DNA of 64,000 bases, taken from the NCBI RefSeq assembly GCF_003347635.1, contig NZ_QDFY01000002.1, positions 310,001 to 374,000 of the forward strand. Reading direction: 5' to 3'. The notes below the pieces were generated by a model, which saw only the letters and a program-made list of their open reading frames with translations, did no database searches and was not told where the DNA came from. The DNA is from Sphingosinicella terrae (lineage in GTDB: Bacteria > Pseudomonadota > Alphaproteobacteria > Sphingomonadales > Sphingomonadaceae). Shown here piece by piece: positions 45,449-52,650 of this stretch (position 1 is its first letter; each line of letters opens with the position of its first letter). The position numbers and the translations under genes are program-made.

Positions 45449-46630
45449 CTAGCCGGCCGCCGGCTCGGTCGTGGGCGGGACGTTCCAGACGGTGCCGAGC
45501 AGCCGGCGGAAATTCCCGCCGAGGACGAGAGCGATATTGTCGTCGCTATGCCCGCGGCGGATCAGCTCCTCGGTCAGGTCGTAGACCTTGCGCGGATGAT
45601 CGTAGCCGTCGCTGTCGATGCGATCGCGGAAGGCGTAGGCGGAGGTGTAGGCGCCCTTCAGCTGTTCGTACTGGTCGGGAGGCATGTCGTCATAGCCGTT
45701 GAGGTCGGCGTCGGAGCCGAGCCCGACATGCTCGATGCCGACCAGCCGGGCGACATGCTCGACATGGTCGACGACGTGGCCGAGATTGGTCGGCTCCTGG
45801 TCGCGCACGAACATGCGAACGCCGGTAATGCCCATCACCCCGCCCTTGGCGGCGAGCGCGCGGATCGCCTCGTCGCTCTTGTTGCGCGGGTGCGGCGCGA
45901 TCGCCCGGCAATTGCTATGGGTGATCGCGATCGGCCCCGCCGAGAGCTCGATCGCGTCGAGCGTCGTGCGGTCGCCGCAATGCGACACGTCGACGAGCAT
46001 GCCGACCCGGTTCATCGCCGCGACGATCTCGGCGCCGTAGCTGCTGACGCCGCCATCGGCCCGGTCGGTGCTGCCCGATCCGATGCGGTTCTGGCTGTTG
46101 TAGGTGAGCTGTGCGCAGCGCAGCCCGAAGCTGTGGAAGGTGGCGACGTCGTCCACGCGCTCGAACGGCGACGCGTTCTGCAGGCCCATGATCATCGCGA
46201 TCCGCCGTTCGCGCTTCGCCCGGTCGAGATCCTCGGCGGTGTCGACGAGCCTGAACAGGTCGGGATGGCGGCCGGCAAAGCCCTGCTGGGCGGAGAGGAA
46301 TTCGAGCGCGCTCTGCCGCGAGCCAACGCCCACCGCATTATGCATCGCGTTGAGGCCGGACGTCCGGAAATCGGCGATCTCGCGCTCGGAGAGCGGACGG
46401 GCGTGGCCGGCGGGGGTGAAATCGAGCCGCGGCACGGCCAGCATGTCGATGACGAGCGCCCGCTCGACCAGGGCCAGTGCCCGGGCGGAATAGGTCCGCT
46501 CGGTCGCGCCGGCCACGGCGTAGCGGCCGATATTGATCATCGGGAAGGCGAGCAGGCCGGCCGCGGCCGCCCCCTTCAGAAAGTGGCGCCGTCGGTGGCT
46601 CTCCAGCGTCAACCCATCCTCCCCGATCAT
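45449..46630 (-). CDS. Dipeptidase-like (renal dipeptidase family) protein, Tat-exported, metal motif altered
   Basis: A protein of about 390 residues in the membrane dipeptidase family (PF01244). A twin-arginine signal is seen (HRRRHFLKGAAAAG). Kept: MLVDVSHCGD and AITHSNCRAI, the two later His ligands. Lost: the HxD motif (DGHNDxP) now reads VIDMLAVPRLD, and the bridging Glu (VEGGH) reads GLQNASP. It may thus be catalytically different. The ATG at 46630 has no ribosome binding site and the transcript from copy B would start only about 10 nt before it; a TTG at 46612 after GGGGAGG is the better start and gives 387 residues. Confidence 0.82.
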   Translation of the reverse strand: MIGEDGLTLESHRRRHFLKGAAAAGLLAFPMINIGRYAVAGATERTYSARALALVERALVIDMLAVPRLDFTPAGHARPLSEREIADFRTSGLNAMHNAVGVGSRQSALEFLSAQQGFAGRHPDLFRLVDTAEDLDRAKRERRIAMIMGLQNASPFERVDDVATFHSFGLRCAQLTYNSQNRIGSGSTDRADGGVSSYGAEIVAAMNRVGMLVDVSHCGDRTTLDAIELSAGPIAITHSNCRAIAPHPRNKSDEAIRALAAKGGVMGITGVRMFVRDQEPTNLGHVVDHVEHVARLVGIEHVGLGSDADLNGYDDMPPDQYEQLKGAYTSAYAFRDRIDSDGYDHPRKVYDLTEELIRRGHSDDNIALVLGGNFRRLLGTVWNVPPTTEPAAG

Positions 46631-46639
46631 GTTGTGCCT

Positions 46640-46676
46640 AGTAAGGACAATAGTATCCTGTTTAGAAAATTGTCAA
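46640..46676 (-). promoter_or_regulatory. Shared promoter/operator, copy B (dipeptidase-like operon)
   Basis: On the minus strand: perfect TTGACA (46676-46671), AGGA, and TGTCCT in the same register as copies A and C, with TATTGT as a -10-like hexamer 18 nt from the -35. It drives the dipeptidase-like gene and probably, by read-through, the serine hydrolase, D-aminoacylase-like and CocE genes down to 38478. Confidence 0.65.
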
Positions 46677-46688
46677 ACGAGTCTTCTG

Positions 46689-48011
46689 TCACCGGCCGCT
46701 GTGCAGCATCGGCTCCGCGGAGACGACCGGCGCCTCCTCGAGACGGCCGAGTACCCGCCGTGCGGGCCGATCGAGCGCGATCAGGATGGCGGCGGCGCAG
46801 GCCGCGATCGCGGCCAGCATCAGGAAGAAGGGCGCGGGCGCCATCCGGCTCCACAGCGTGCCGACCAGGCCGGCGGTGAGGCTGCCGGTGAAGATGGCGA
46901 AATACCAGGCCGCGACCGTGGTGGCGCCGAGCCGGGGCGGTGCCAGCCGGGCGAACAGGCCGAGACCGTTCGGCAGGATGTAGAGCTCGCCCAGGGTGAA
47001 GATCAGGAAGAAGACCGCCAGCCACAGCCAGTGCGCCTGGCTGCCGCCGGCGAGGGACGCGGCCAGCGCCAGCACCGCATAGGCGGCGGCGACGATGAGG
47101 GCGCCGATCGCCATCTTCTGCATCGGGCTGTGCTCGACGCCGCGCTCGGCCCGGCGCCGCCAGCGCGCGAGCAGGAACGGGGTCATCAGGATGACGAGGA
47201 GGGGATTGAGCGAGATGAACCAGGTCATCGGAATGTCGAAGCCGCCCGCGACCCGGTCGACGCCGTCGGCGGCGAAGAGGGCGACGGTGTTGCCGACCTG
47301 CTCGTAGGCGCCGCGGAAGACGGTGACGGCGAGGCCGACCGCGAGCAGCAGCAGCGCGACATCGGTTCGCCGCGCCGGGCGCGGCTCGCCCGGCGGCATC
47401 GCCGCCGCGCGCGCCTGCTCGGGCGGCAAATAGCGCGAACCGGCGAGGTAGATGACGAGGCCGGCGAGCATGCCGACGCCGGCGGCGCCGAAGCCCCAAT
47501 GCCAGCCGTAAAGCTCGCCCAGCGTGCCGCAGACCAAGGGGGCGAGGAAGCCGCCCACGTTCACGCCGACATAATAGACGTTATAGGCCCAGGGCCGTCG
47601 CGGATCGCCGGCGGAATAGAGGTCGTTGATCTGGCTCGGCAGCGTCGGCAGGAACAGGCCGTTGCCGATCGCGATCGTCGCCAGCGCGACGTAGAAAGCC
47701 GGCTCGAACGCCATCAGGAAATGCCCCGCCGCCATGGTCGCGGCGCCGATCGTCACCGCCCGGCGCTTGCCGAGCCAGCGGTCGGCGACCGTCCCGCCGA
47801 TGATCGGGGTGAAATAGGCGAAGGCGGTATAGGCGCCGTAGATCAGCGAGGAGGTCTCCTGGCCGAGCAGCAGGCTGCGGGTCATGTAATAGACGAGCAG
47901 CGCCCGCATGCCGTAATAGGAGAAGGTCTCCCACATGTTCGTCAGGAACAGGATGGTGAGGCCGCGTGGCTGGCCGAACCAGGTCGGCTCCGCGGCGCTG
48001 GCAGGCGTCAT
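46689..48011 (-). CDS. POT-family peptide transporter
   Basis: A 440-residue proton-coupled oligopeptide transporter with about 12 helices. LTILFLTNMWETFSYYGMRA is the family signature (in the E-x-x-E-R motif the R is replaced: WETFSYYG), and GGTVADRWLGKRRAV the second. Substrates are usually di- and tripeptides. Its start overlaps the epimerase gene stop by ATGA, so the pair is coupled. Confidence 0.9.
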   Translation of the reverse strand: MTPASAAEPTWFGQPRGLTILFLTNMWETFSYYGMRALLVYYMTRSLLLGQETSSLIYGAYTAFAYFTPIIGGTVADRWLGKRRAVTIGAATMAAGHFLMAFEPAFYVALATIAIGNGLFLPTLPSQINDLYSAGDPRRPWAYNVYYVGVNVGGFLAPLVCGTLGELYGWHWGFGAAGVGMLAGLVIYLAGSRYLPPEQARAAAMPPGEPRPARRTDVALLLLAVGLAVTVFRGAYEQVGNTVALFAADGVDRVAGGFDIPMTWFISLNPLLVILMTPFLLARWRRRAERGVEHSPMQKMAIGALIVAAAYAVLALAASLAGGSQAHWLWLAVFFLIFTLGELYILPNGLGLFARLAPPRLGATTVAAWYFAIFTGSLTAGLVGTLWSRMAPAPFFLMLAAIAACAAAILIALDRPARRVLGRLEEAPVVSAEPMLHSGR

Positions 48012-49021
48012 TCGGCGGCCATGGCGGTGCCGCCGCCCCACACTTCGGGGCCGACGAAGATCTCGCCCTCCGCATAATGAGCGGCCGGGCTTCGATCCTC
48101 CGCCAGGAAGGTCGGGCCGTCGAGATCGACATAGTCGCAAAGCTGACCGACCAGGAAAGCGGGCGCCATGGCGAGGCTGGTGCCGACCATGTTGCCAACC
48201 ATCACTTCGAAGCCGAGCCGGCGCGCCTCGGCCGCCATCATCAGCCCCTCGGTCAGCCCGCCGCATTTGTCGAGCTTGATGTTGATGACGTCGAACCGGC
48301 CGACCAGGCCGGGCAGGTCGGCGAGCGTCAGCGCGCTTTCGTCGGCGGCGATCGGGATGGCCGATCGGAAACCCTCGAGCTCGGCCTCGGCGCCGCGGGC
48401 GAGCGGCTGCTCGAGCAGCGAGATGCGAAATGCGACCAGTCCCTCGACCAGCAGCGGAAGGTCGGCGCGCGCGAAGCCCTGATTGGCATCGACCCCGATC
48501 CACGCCTCGGGAAGCGCCTCGCGGACCGCGCTCACCCGATCGAGGTCGAGCTCGATCTCGCCGGTGAGCTTGATCTTGATCGCCTTCGCCCCTTCATGAG
48601 CGACGGCGGCGCGCGCCATCCGCTCGGGATCGTCCGCGCCGAGCGTGAACGTGGTCACCAGCGGCCTCGGCCCATCCAGGCCGGCCAGCATCCAGGCGGC
48701 CCGCCCCGATCGGGCGGCCTCGAGATCCCACAAGGCGCAGTCGACCGCGTTGCGGGCGCCCCCCGGCGGCATCGCCTGCCGCAGCGCCTCGCGGCCGATC
48801 CCCGCCTCGATCGCCTCGCGATGCGCCTCGATCTCGACCAGCATATGCTCCAGATCGTCGCCGAGATAATAGACGCCGGACGCCTCGCCGCGACCCTGGT
48901 GCGGGCCCTCGGTCAGGGTGACGAGGATCGCGTCGGTCGCCTCGAACACATAGCCGGAGATGCGGAAGGGGGCGGCGAGGCGGAGCTTCTCCGCCCGCAC
49001 GTCCAGCGATCGGCGCGGCAT
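48008..49021 (-). CDS. dgcA: Enolase-superfamily dipeptide/N-acyl-amino-acid epimerase (DgcA-like)
   Basis: A 337-residue cytoplasmic enzyme. The catalytic K-x-K is KIKLTG, metal ligands lie in GVDANQGF, LLEQPL and ADES, and the second base is the Lys in INIKLDKCGGLTEG. This is the muconate-lactonising/dipeptide-epimerase branch; in the D-glutamate route DgcA racemises N-acyl-D-Glu to the L form, and here a DgcN-like gene sits in the same regulon. It overlaps the upstream hydrolase stop by one base (TGATG). Confidence 0.85.
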   Translation of the reverse strand: MPRRSLDVRAEKLRLAAPFRISGYVFEATDAILVTLTEGPHQGRGEASGVYYLGDDLEHMLVEIEAHREAIEAGIGREALRQAMPPGGARNAVDCALWDLEAARSGRAAWMLAGLDGPRPLVTTFTLGADDPERMARAAVAHEGAKAIKIKLTGEIELDLDRVSAVREALPEAWIGVDANQGFARADLPLLVEGLVAFRISLLEQPLARGAEAELEGFRSAIPIAADESALTLADLPGLVGRFDVINIKLDKCGGLTEGLMMAAEARRLGFEVMVGNMVGTSLAMAPAFLVGQLCDYVDLDGPTFLAEDRSPAAHYAEGEIFVGPEVWGGGTAMAAE

Positions 49022-51012
49022 CAGTAATTGGCGCCGAAGTCGAGCATGTTGAAGCCGAAGCCGACCCAGATCACGATGACCGCGGCGAGCAGCAGCGCCA
49101 CGCTCCAGGCCTTGGCCTTCCAGCCGCGCTTGGAGCGCCACACCCGCCACAGGTTCCACGCCATCGCCGCCAGTCCGCCGAAGAAGGCGATCCAGGTGAT
49201 GATCTGGAGCAGGATGATCACCACATCGGCGCCGGACGAGAGATTGACCAGGTCGCCCATCAGCATCGCGATCAGGGCGAGCCAGCCGACCACGGCGAGC
49301 AGCATCGCCCAGGCGCCGATCCGGCTGGCGCGATAGGCGCGCAGGTCGCTCCTCTCCAGCGCCAGCGTCGAGCCGAAGCGGCGTCGGACGAGCGCCCGGA
49401 CCGGCCAGAACAAGGCGGTGAGGAACAGGATGAGCAGGCTGGCGATGAGCGCCGGCATCAGCCAGGCGGTGTCCATGTGCCACGGCACGCGATCGAGCAC
49501 GATGATCGGGGCGATGCCGCCGATGCTCCAGCGGACGACGCGGCCGTCCTCGACCACGGCGGCGAGCCGCTCGTGGCTGTTGAGGTCCTGCCAGACGAAC
49601 GGCTCGACCTCGACCCACTGTCGCGGCTGGCCGTTGAGGCCGTTGAAGATCGGCGCGACCAGCTGGCCGTCGCCGTCCACCCCGACCTTCACCTGGCCGA
49701 GCAGCTCGACGATGCGCAGGAAGTTGGAGAAGGAGCCCCGCGACGTCCGCCAAGTGCCGGCCATCATGCGCGCATGCTCGGCCGCCGTTTCGGCAGCGAC
49801 GCGGCGGGTGTCGACGGGCGCCGGGAAATAGCGATTGGCGAACTGCTCGAAAATGGCTGATCGCAGATTGCCGACGGCGCCGTCGCGCCCGCTGCTGTTG
49901 AACGAGACGTAGAGGCCGACATTGTCGTCCATGAACAGGTGCAGGTAGGAGTGGAAGGCGATCGTGTCGCCGCCATGGGCGATGACCCGGCGGCCGTTGA
50001 TGTTGGTCTCGTAGAAGCCGAGCAGCATCCGGTTGAGCGGCCCGATGCCGTTTGCGGCGGTGGTGTGCATCATCCGCGCCGTCTCCGGACGCAGGAGGCC
50101 GGCGCCGTTGTTCAGATGGGCGACCATGAAGCGTGCCATGTCGGTTCCGGTTGCCGACAGGGATCCGGCGGGGCGGGGTCCGACATGCTCGAACGGCACC
50201 ACCTCGCCCGAGGCGCGGCCATAGCCGGTCGCCATCATCGGCTGCAGCCGCGCGGGCAGCGGCTGGGCGAAGGACGAGTTCGCCATGCCGAGAGGCTGGA
50301 AGATATGCCGCTCGATATAGGTGTCGAACGGCTCGCCCGAGACCCGCTCGACGATATAGCCGGCGAGGCTGGTCGCGTAGTTGGAATAAGCCGGGGTCTC
50401 GCCCGCCGGGTAGACGCGCTCGGGCGTCCAGCGCTTGAGCAGGTCGACATAGTCGATGACCCCCTCGTCGCTGGTCGAGATGATGTCCTTGACCTGCTCC
50501 TCGAAGCCGGGGCGATGGGTCATCAGGTTGCGCATCGTCAGCGGCTGGCCGTCGCGTGCGGGAATTTCGAAGTCGAGATAGCGGTTGATGTCGGCGTCGA
50601 GATCGATCCGGCCCTGCTCGACCAGTTGCATCACCGCGGTCCAGGTGAACAGCTTCGAGATGGAGCCGGGCCGGAACAGGGTCCGGGCGGGATCGACCGG
50701 GCGGCGCTCCTCGACATTGGCATAGCCGAACCCGCGCTGAGTGACGATCTGGCCGTCGCGGACCACCACCACGACGCCGCCGGCAATGTCGCCGGTTCCG
50801 AGCGCGTAGGGAAGGAAGCCGTCCAGCCAGGCGTCGACATCCTCGCGGGTGAGCGCGCGGGCGCCTTCGGCGCGGGCGATCTCGGTGGGGGTCGGCTGGG
50901 CACCCTCGACCCGCTCCTCCGTCACCGGCGGCGTCAGCGGCGTGCGCTGGGCGGCTGTGGCGAATCCGACGAGGGCGAGCGCCCCGGCGATGAGGAATTT
51001 GTAAGGTCGCAT
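49021..51012 (-). CDS. Serine hydrolase with beta-lactamase fold and C-terminal membrane domain
   Basis: A 663-residue protein. Signal peptide (1-21), catalytic domain with SISK at residues 117-120, AYSNYATSL and VIAHGGDTIAF, a beta-rich middle part, then about five membrane helices from residue 518 to the end. It would be held on the periplasmic face of the inner membrane, next to the POT transporter made from the same transcript, so cleavage products could be imported directly. It is the first gene behind promoter copy C. Confidence 0.9.
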   Translation of the reverse strand: MRPYKFLIAGALALVGFATAAQRTPLTPPVTEERVEGAQPTPTEIARAEGARALTREDVDAWLDGFLPYALGTGDIAGGVVVVVRDGQIVTQRGFGYANVEERRPVDPARTLFRPGSISKLFTWTAVMQLVEQGRIDLDADINRYLDFEIPARDGQPLTMRNLMTHRPGFEEQVKDIISTSDEGVIDYVDLLKRWTPERVYPAGETPAYSNYATSLAGYIVERVSGEPFDTYIERHIFQPLGMANSSFAQPLPARLQPMMATGYGRASGEVVPFEHVGPRPAGSLSATGTDMARFMVAHLNNGAGLLRPETARMMHTTAANGIGPLNRMLLGFYETNINGRRVIAHGGDTIAFHSYLHLFMDDNVGLYVSFNSSGRDGAVGNLRSAIFEQFANRYFPAPVDTRRVAAETAAEHARMMAGTWRTSRGSFSNFLRIVELLGQVKVGVDGDGQLVAPIFNGLNGQPRQWVEVEPFVWQDLNSHERLAAVVEDGRVVRWSIGGIAPIIVLDRVPWHMDTAWLMPALIASLLILFLTALFWPVRALVRRRFGSTLALERSDLRAYRASRIGAWAMLLAVVGWLALIAMLMGDLVNLSSGADVVIILLQIITWIAFFGGLAAMAWNLWRVWRSKRGWKAKAWSVALLLAAVIVIWVGFGFNMLDFGANY

Positions 51013-51093
51013 TCGGCCCCTCCCGTTTTGCGGCTTCGTTGCTTCGCGCCCTCGCTGCGGCTAAGGTTGAAGGCGTAGAGGCAACGTTAGCTT

Positions 51094-51130
51094 GTTCAGG
51101 ACATAATGTCCTAAACGGAAAAATTGTCAA
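51094..51130 (-). promoter_or_regulatory. Shared promoter/operator, copy C, with perfect palindrome
   Basis: On the minus strand: perfect TTGACA (51130-51125), CATTAT 16 nt downstream as -10, overlapped by the operator AGGACAT-T-ATGTCCT (plus 51098-51112), a perfect 15-bp inverted repeat. It drives the hydrolase-dgcA-POT operon and lies 14 nt before the start of the divergent XRE-cupin regulator, so the regulator can repress itself and the operon from the same site. Confidence 0.75.
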
Positions 51131-51144
51131 ACGCAGGATCATCG

Positions 51145-51885
51145 ATGGCACGTTCGGACACAGGCGCGCACCAACCGACACTGGGCAAGCTGCTGCGCGG
51201 CCTGCGCTCTCGCAATGGCTGGACGCTCAAGGAGATGAGCGACCGCAGCGGGATCCCGGTGTCGACCCTGTCCAAGGTCGAGCATGACCGGCTGACCTTG
51301 ACTTACGACAAGCTCCAGCAGCTGAGCCAGCGTCTCGGCCTGCGCATGTCCGAATTGTTCGCCGAGGCGCCCGACGCGCCCGAATCGGTGGTCACCGCCC
51401 GGCGCAGCATCGGCAGGGTCGATCGGGCGATCCAGGTGACGACCCCCAATTACGACTATCACTATCTCTGCCCGGAGCTCAGGCGGAAGCGGATGATCCC
51501 GGTGATCACCAATATCCGCGCCAAGACCGCGGAGGAGTTCGGCGACCTGGTTCGGCACTCGGGCGAGGAATACATCTTCGTCCTCGACGGCCGGATCGTC
51601 GTCCACACCGAATTCTACGAGCCCGTGCTGCTCGAGAAGGGCGAATCGATCTACATCGATTCGCAGATGGGCCACGCTTATGTCGTCGCCGAAGGCTGCG
51701 AGGAGGCCACCGTCTTGGGCGTCTGCTCGAGCGCGGACGAGGGGCTGATGAGCTCGCTGATGAGCCTGCACGGCACCGAGAGCCATGGCGAGGGCGAGAT
51801 CAGGATGCCGGCCAATTCCGAGCTCGGCCTTGCCGGCGAGGTTCCGCGCCGGTTCGAGCGCAAGCGCCGCGCCGGCGCCGCCTGA
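51145..51885 (+). CDS. XRE-family regulator with C-terminal cupin domain
   Basis: A 246-residue regulator. The N-terminal helix-turn-helix (LGKLLRGLRSRNGWTLKEMS, then SGIPVSTLSKVEHDR) is followed by a cupin domain (SGEEYIFVLDGRIVVHTE, YIDSQMGHAYVV) expected to bind a small ligand such as an amino-acid derivative. It sits at the end of the catabolic locus, divergent from the shared promoter copy C, the only transcription factor in the locus. It is the natural candidate to bind the AGGACAT-type operator. ATG at 51145; a TTG at 51124 is less likely as it lies within the -35 block. Confidence 0.9.
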   Translation: MARSDTGAHQPTLGKLLRGLRSRNGWTLKEMSDRSGIPVSTLSKVEHDRLTLTYDKLQQLSQRLGLRMSELFAEAPDAPESVVTARRSIGRVDRAIQVTTPNYDYHYLCPELRRKRMIPVITNIRAKTAEEFGDLVRHSGEEYIFVLDGRIVVHTEFYEPVLLEKGESIYIDSQMGHAYVVAEGCEEATVLGVCSSADEGLMSSLMSLHGTESHGEGEIRMPANSELGLAGEVPRRFERKRRAGAA

Positions 51886-52187
51886 CGCCTCCGCGGGCGC
51901 GCGGAAGTCGAACCCCGATGGGCGCGCCGCCCGCCCGCGTCAGGCGCGGCGAAGCTCCGGCCCGATCGTGACCAGCATCTCGCCGGCGGCAGCGGCCAGC
52001 AAGGGGCGAGCAGCGGCCGCTTCTGGGCCTCGAGCGGCAGGCTGGTGCCGCGCACGGGCAGGTCCTGGCCGCCGTCGACGGCCCCCGGGCCGCGGCTCGT
52101 TGAGGATTGGCGGCAGGCGGGGCGGGTGGTCCATGGCGAACCGAAGGGCGCCTGCGTTGTTCCGTCCCTGACGGAAAGGAGGTCGCG

Positions 52188-52619
52188 ATGATCGACCATA
52201 TGGGATTCCGGGTGCGGGACCTCGCCGCGGCGAGGCGCTTCTACGAGGCCGTCGCCGCGGCGATCGGCCTGGAGGTGATCGACAATGGCGAAGGCTCGTT
52301 CCTGATCGGGCGCAGCGCCGCCGAGCCGCTGCCCTTCATCTGGGTCGGCACCGACCAGCCCGCTTTCTGGACCGCTGCGCACGGCATCTCGGCCAGCCCG
52401 ATCCACGTCGGCTTCGCCGCGCCGGACAAAGCGGCGGTCGACGCCTTCCACCGGGCCGGCCTCGCCGCCGGCGGCCGCGACAATGGCGGGCCCGGCCCGC
52501 GCGGGCCGGAGGCGATGGGCTATTACGGCGCCTATCTGCTCGATCCCGACGGCAACAATATCGAGGCGGGCTGGCGCGACCCAGAGGCGGCCAGTCGCGC
52601 CAACGCCGAGCGGGGTTGA
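52188..52619 (+). CDS. VOC (glyoxalase-like) protein
   Basis: A 143-residue vicinal-oxygen-chelate protein (MIDHMGFRVRDLAAARRFYE, then YGAYLLDPDGNNIEAGWR). His at residue 4 and the late Glu fit metal-binding positions. RBS AAAGGAGG precedes the ATG. It is unrelated in sequence detail to the VOC protein at 26540. Possible operon with the ligase downstream (31 nt apart). Confidence 0.87.
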   Translation: MIDHMGFRVRDLAAARRFYEAVAAAIGLEVIDNGEGSFLIGRSAAEPLPFIWVGTDQPAFWTAAHGISASPIHVGFAAPDKAAVDAFHRAGLAAGGRDNGGPGPRGPEAMGYYGAYLLDPDGNNIEAGWRDPEAASRANAERG

Positions 52620-52650
52620 GCCGTCCGCCGCCGAGGCGCAGAGTCCCGGG

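Noticed and set aside
51124-51145. TTGTCAA read on the plus strand as a -35 for the regulator, or TTG at 51124 as its start
   Set aside because: It is only 21 nt from the ATG, too close for a -35, and the same block is a perfect TTGACA promoter element on the minus strand in three places.
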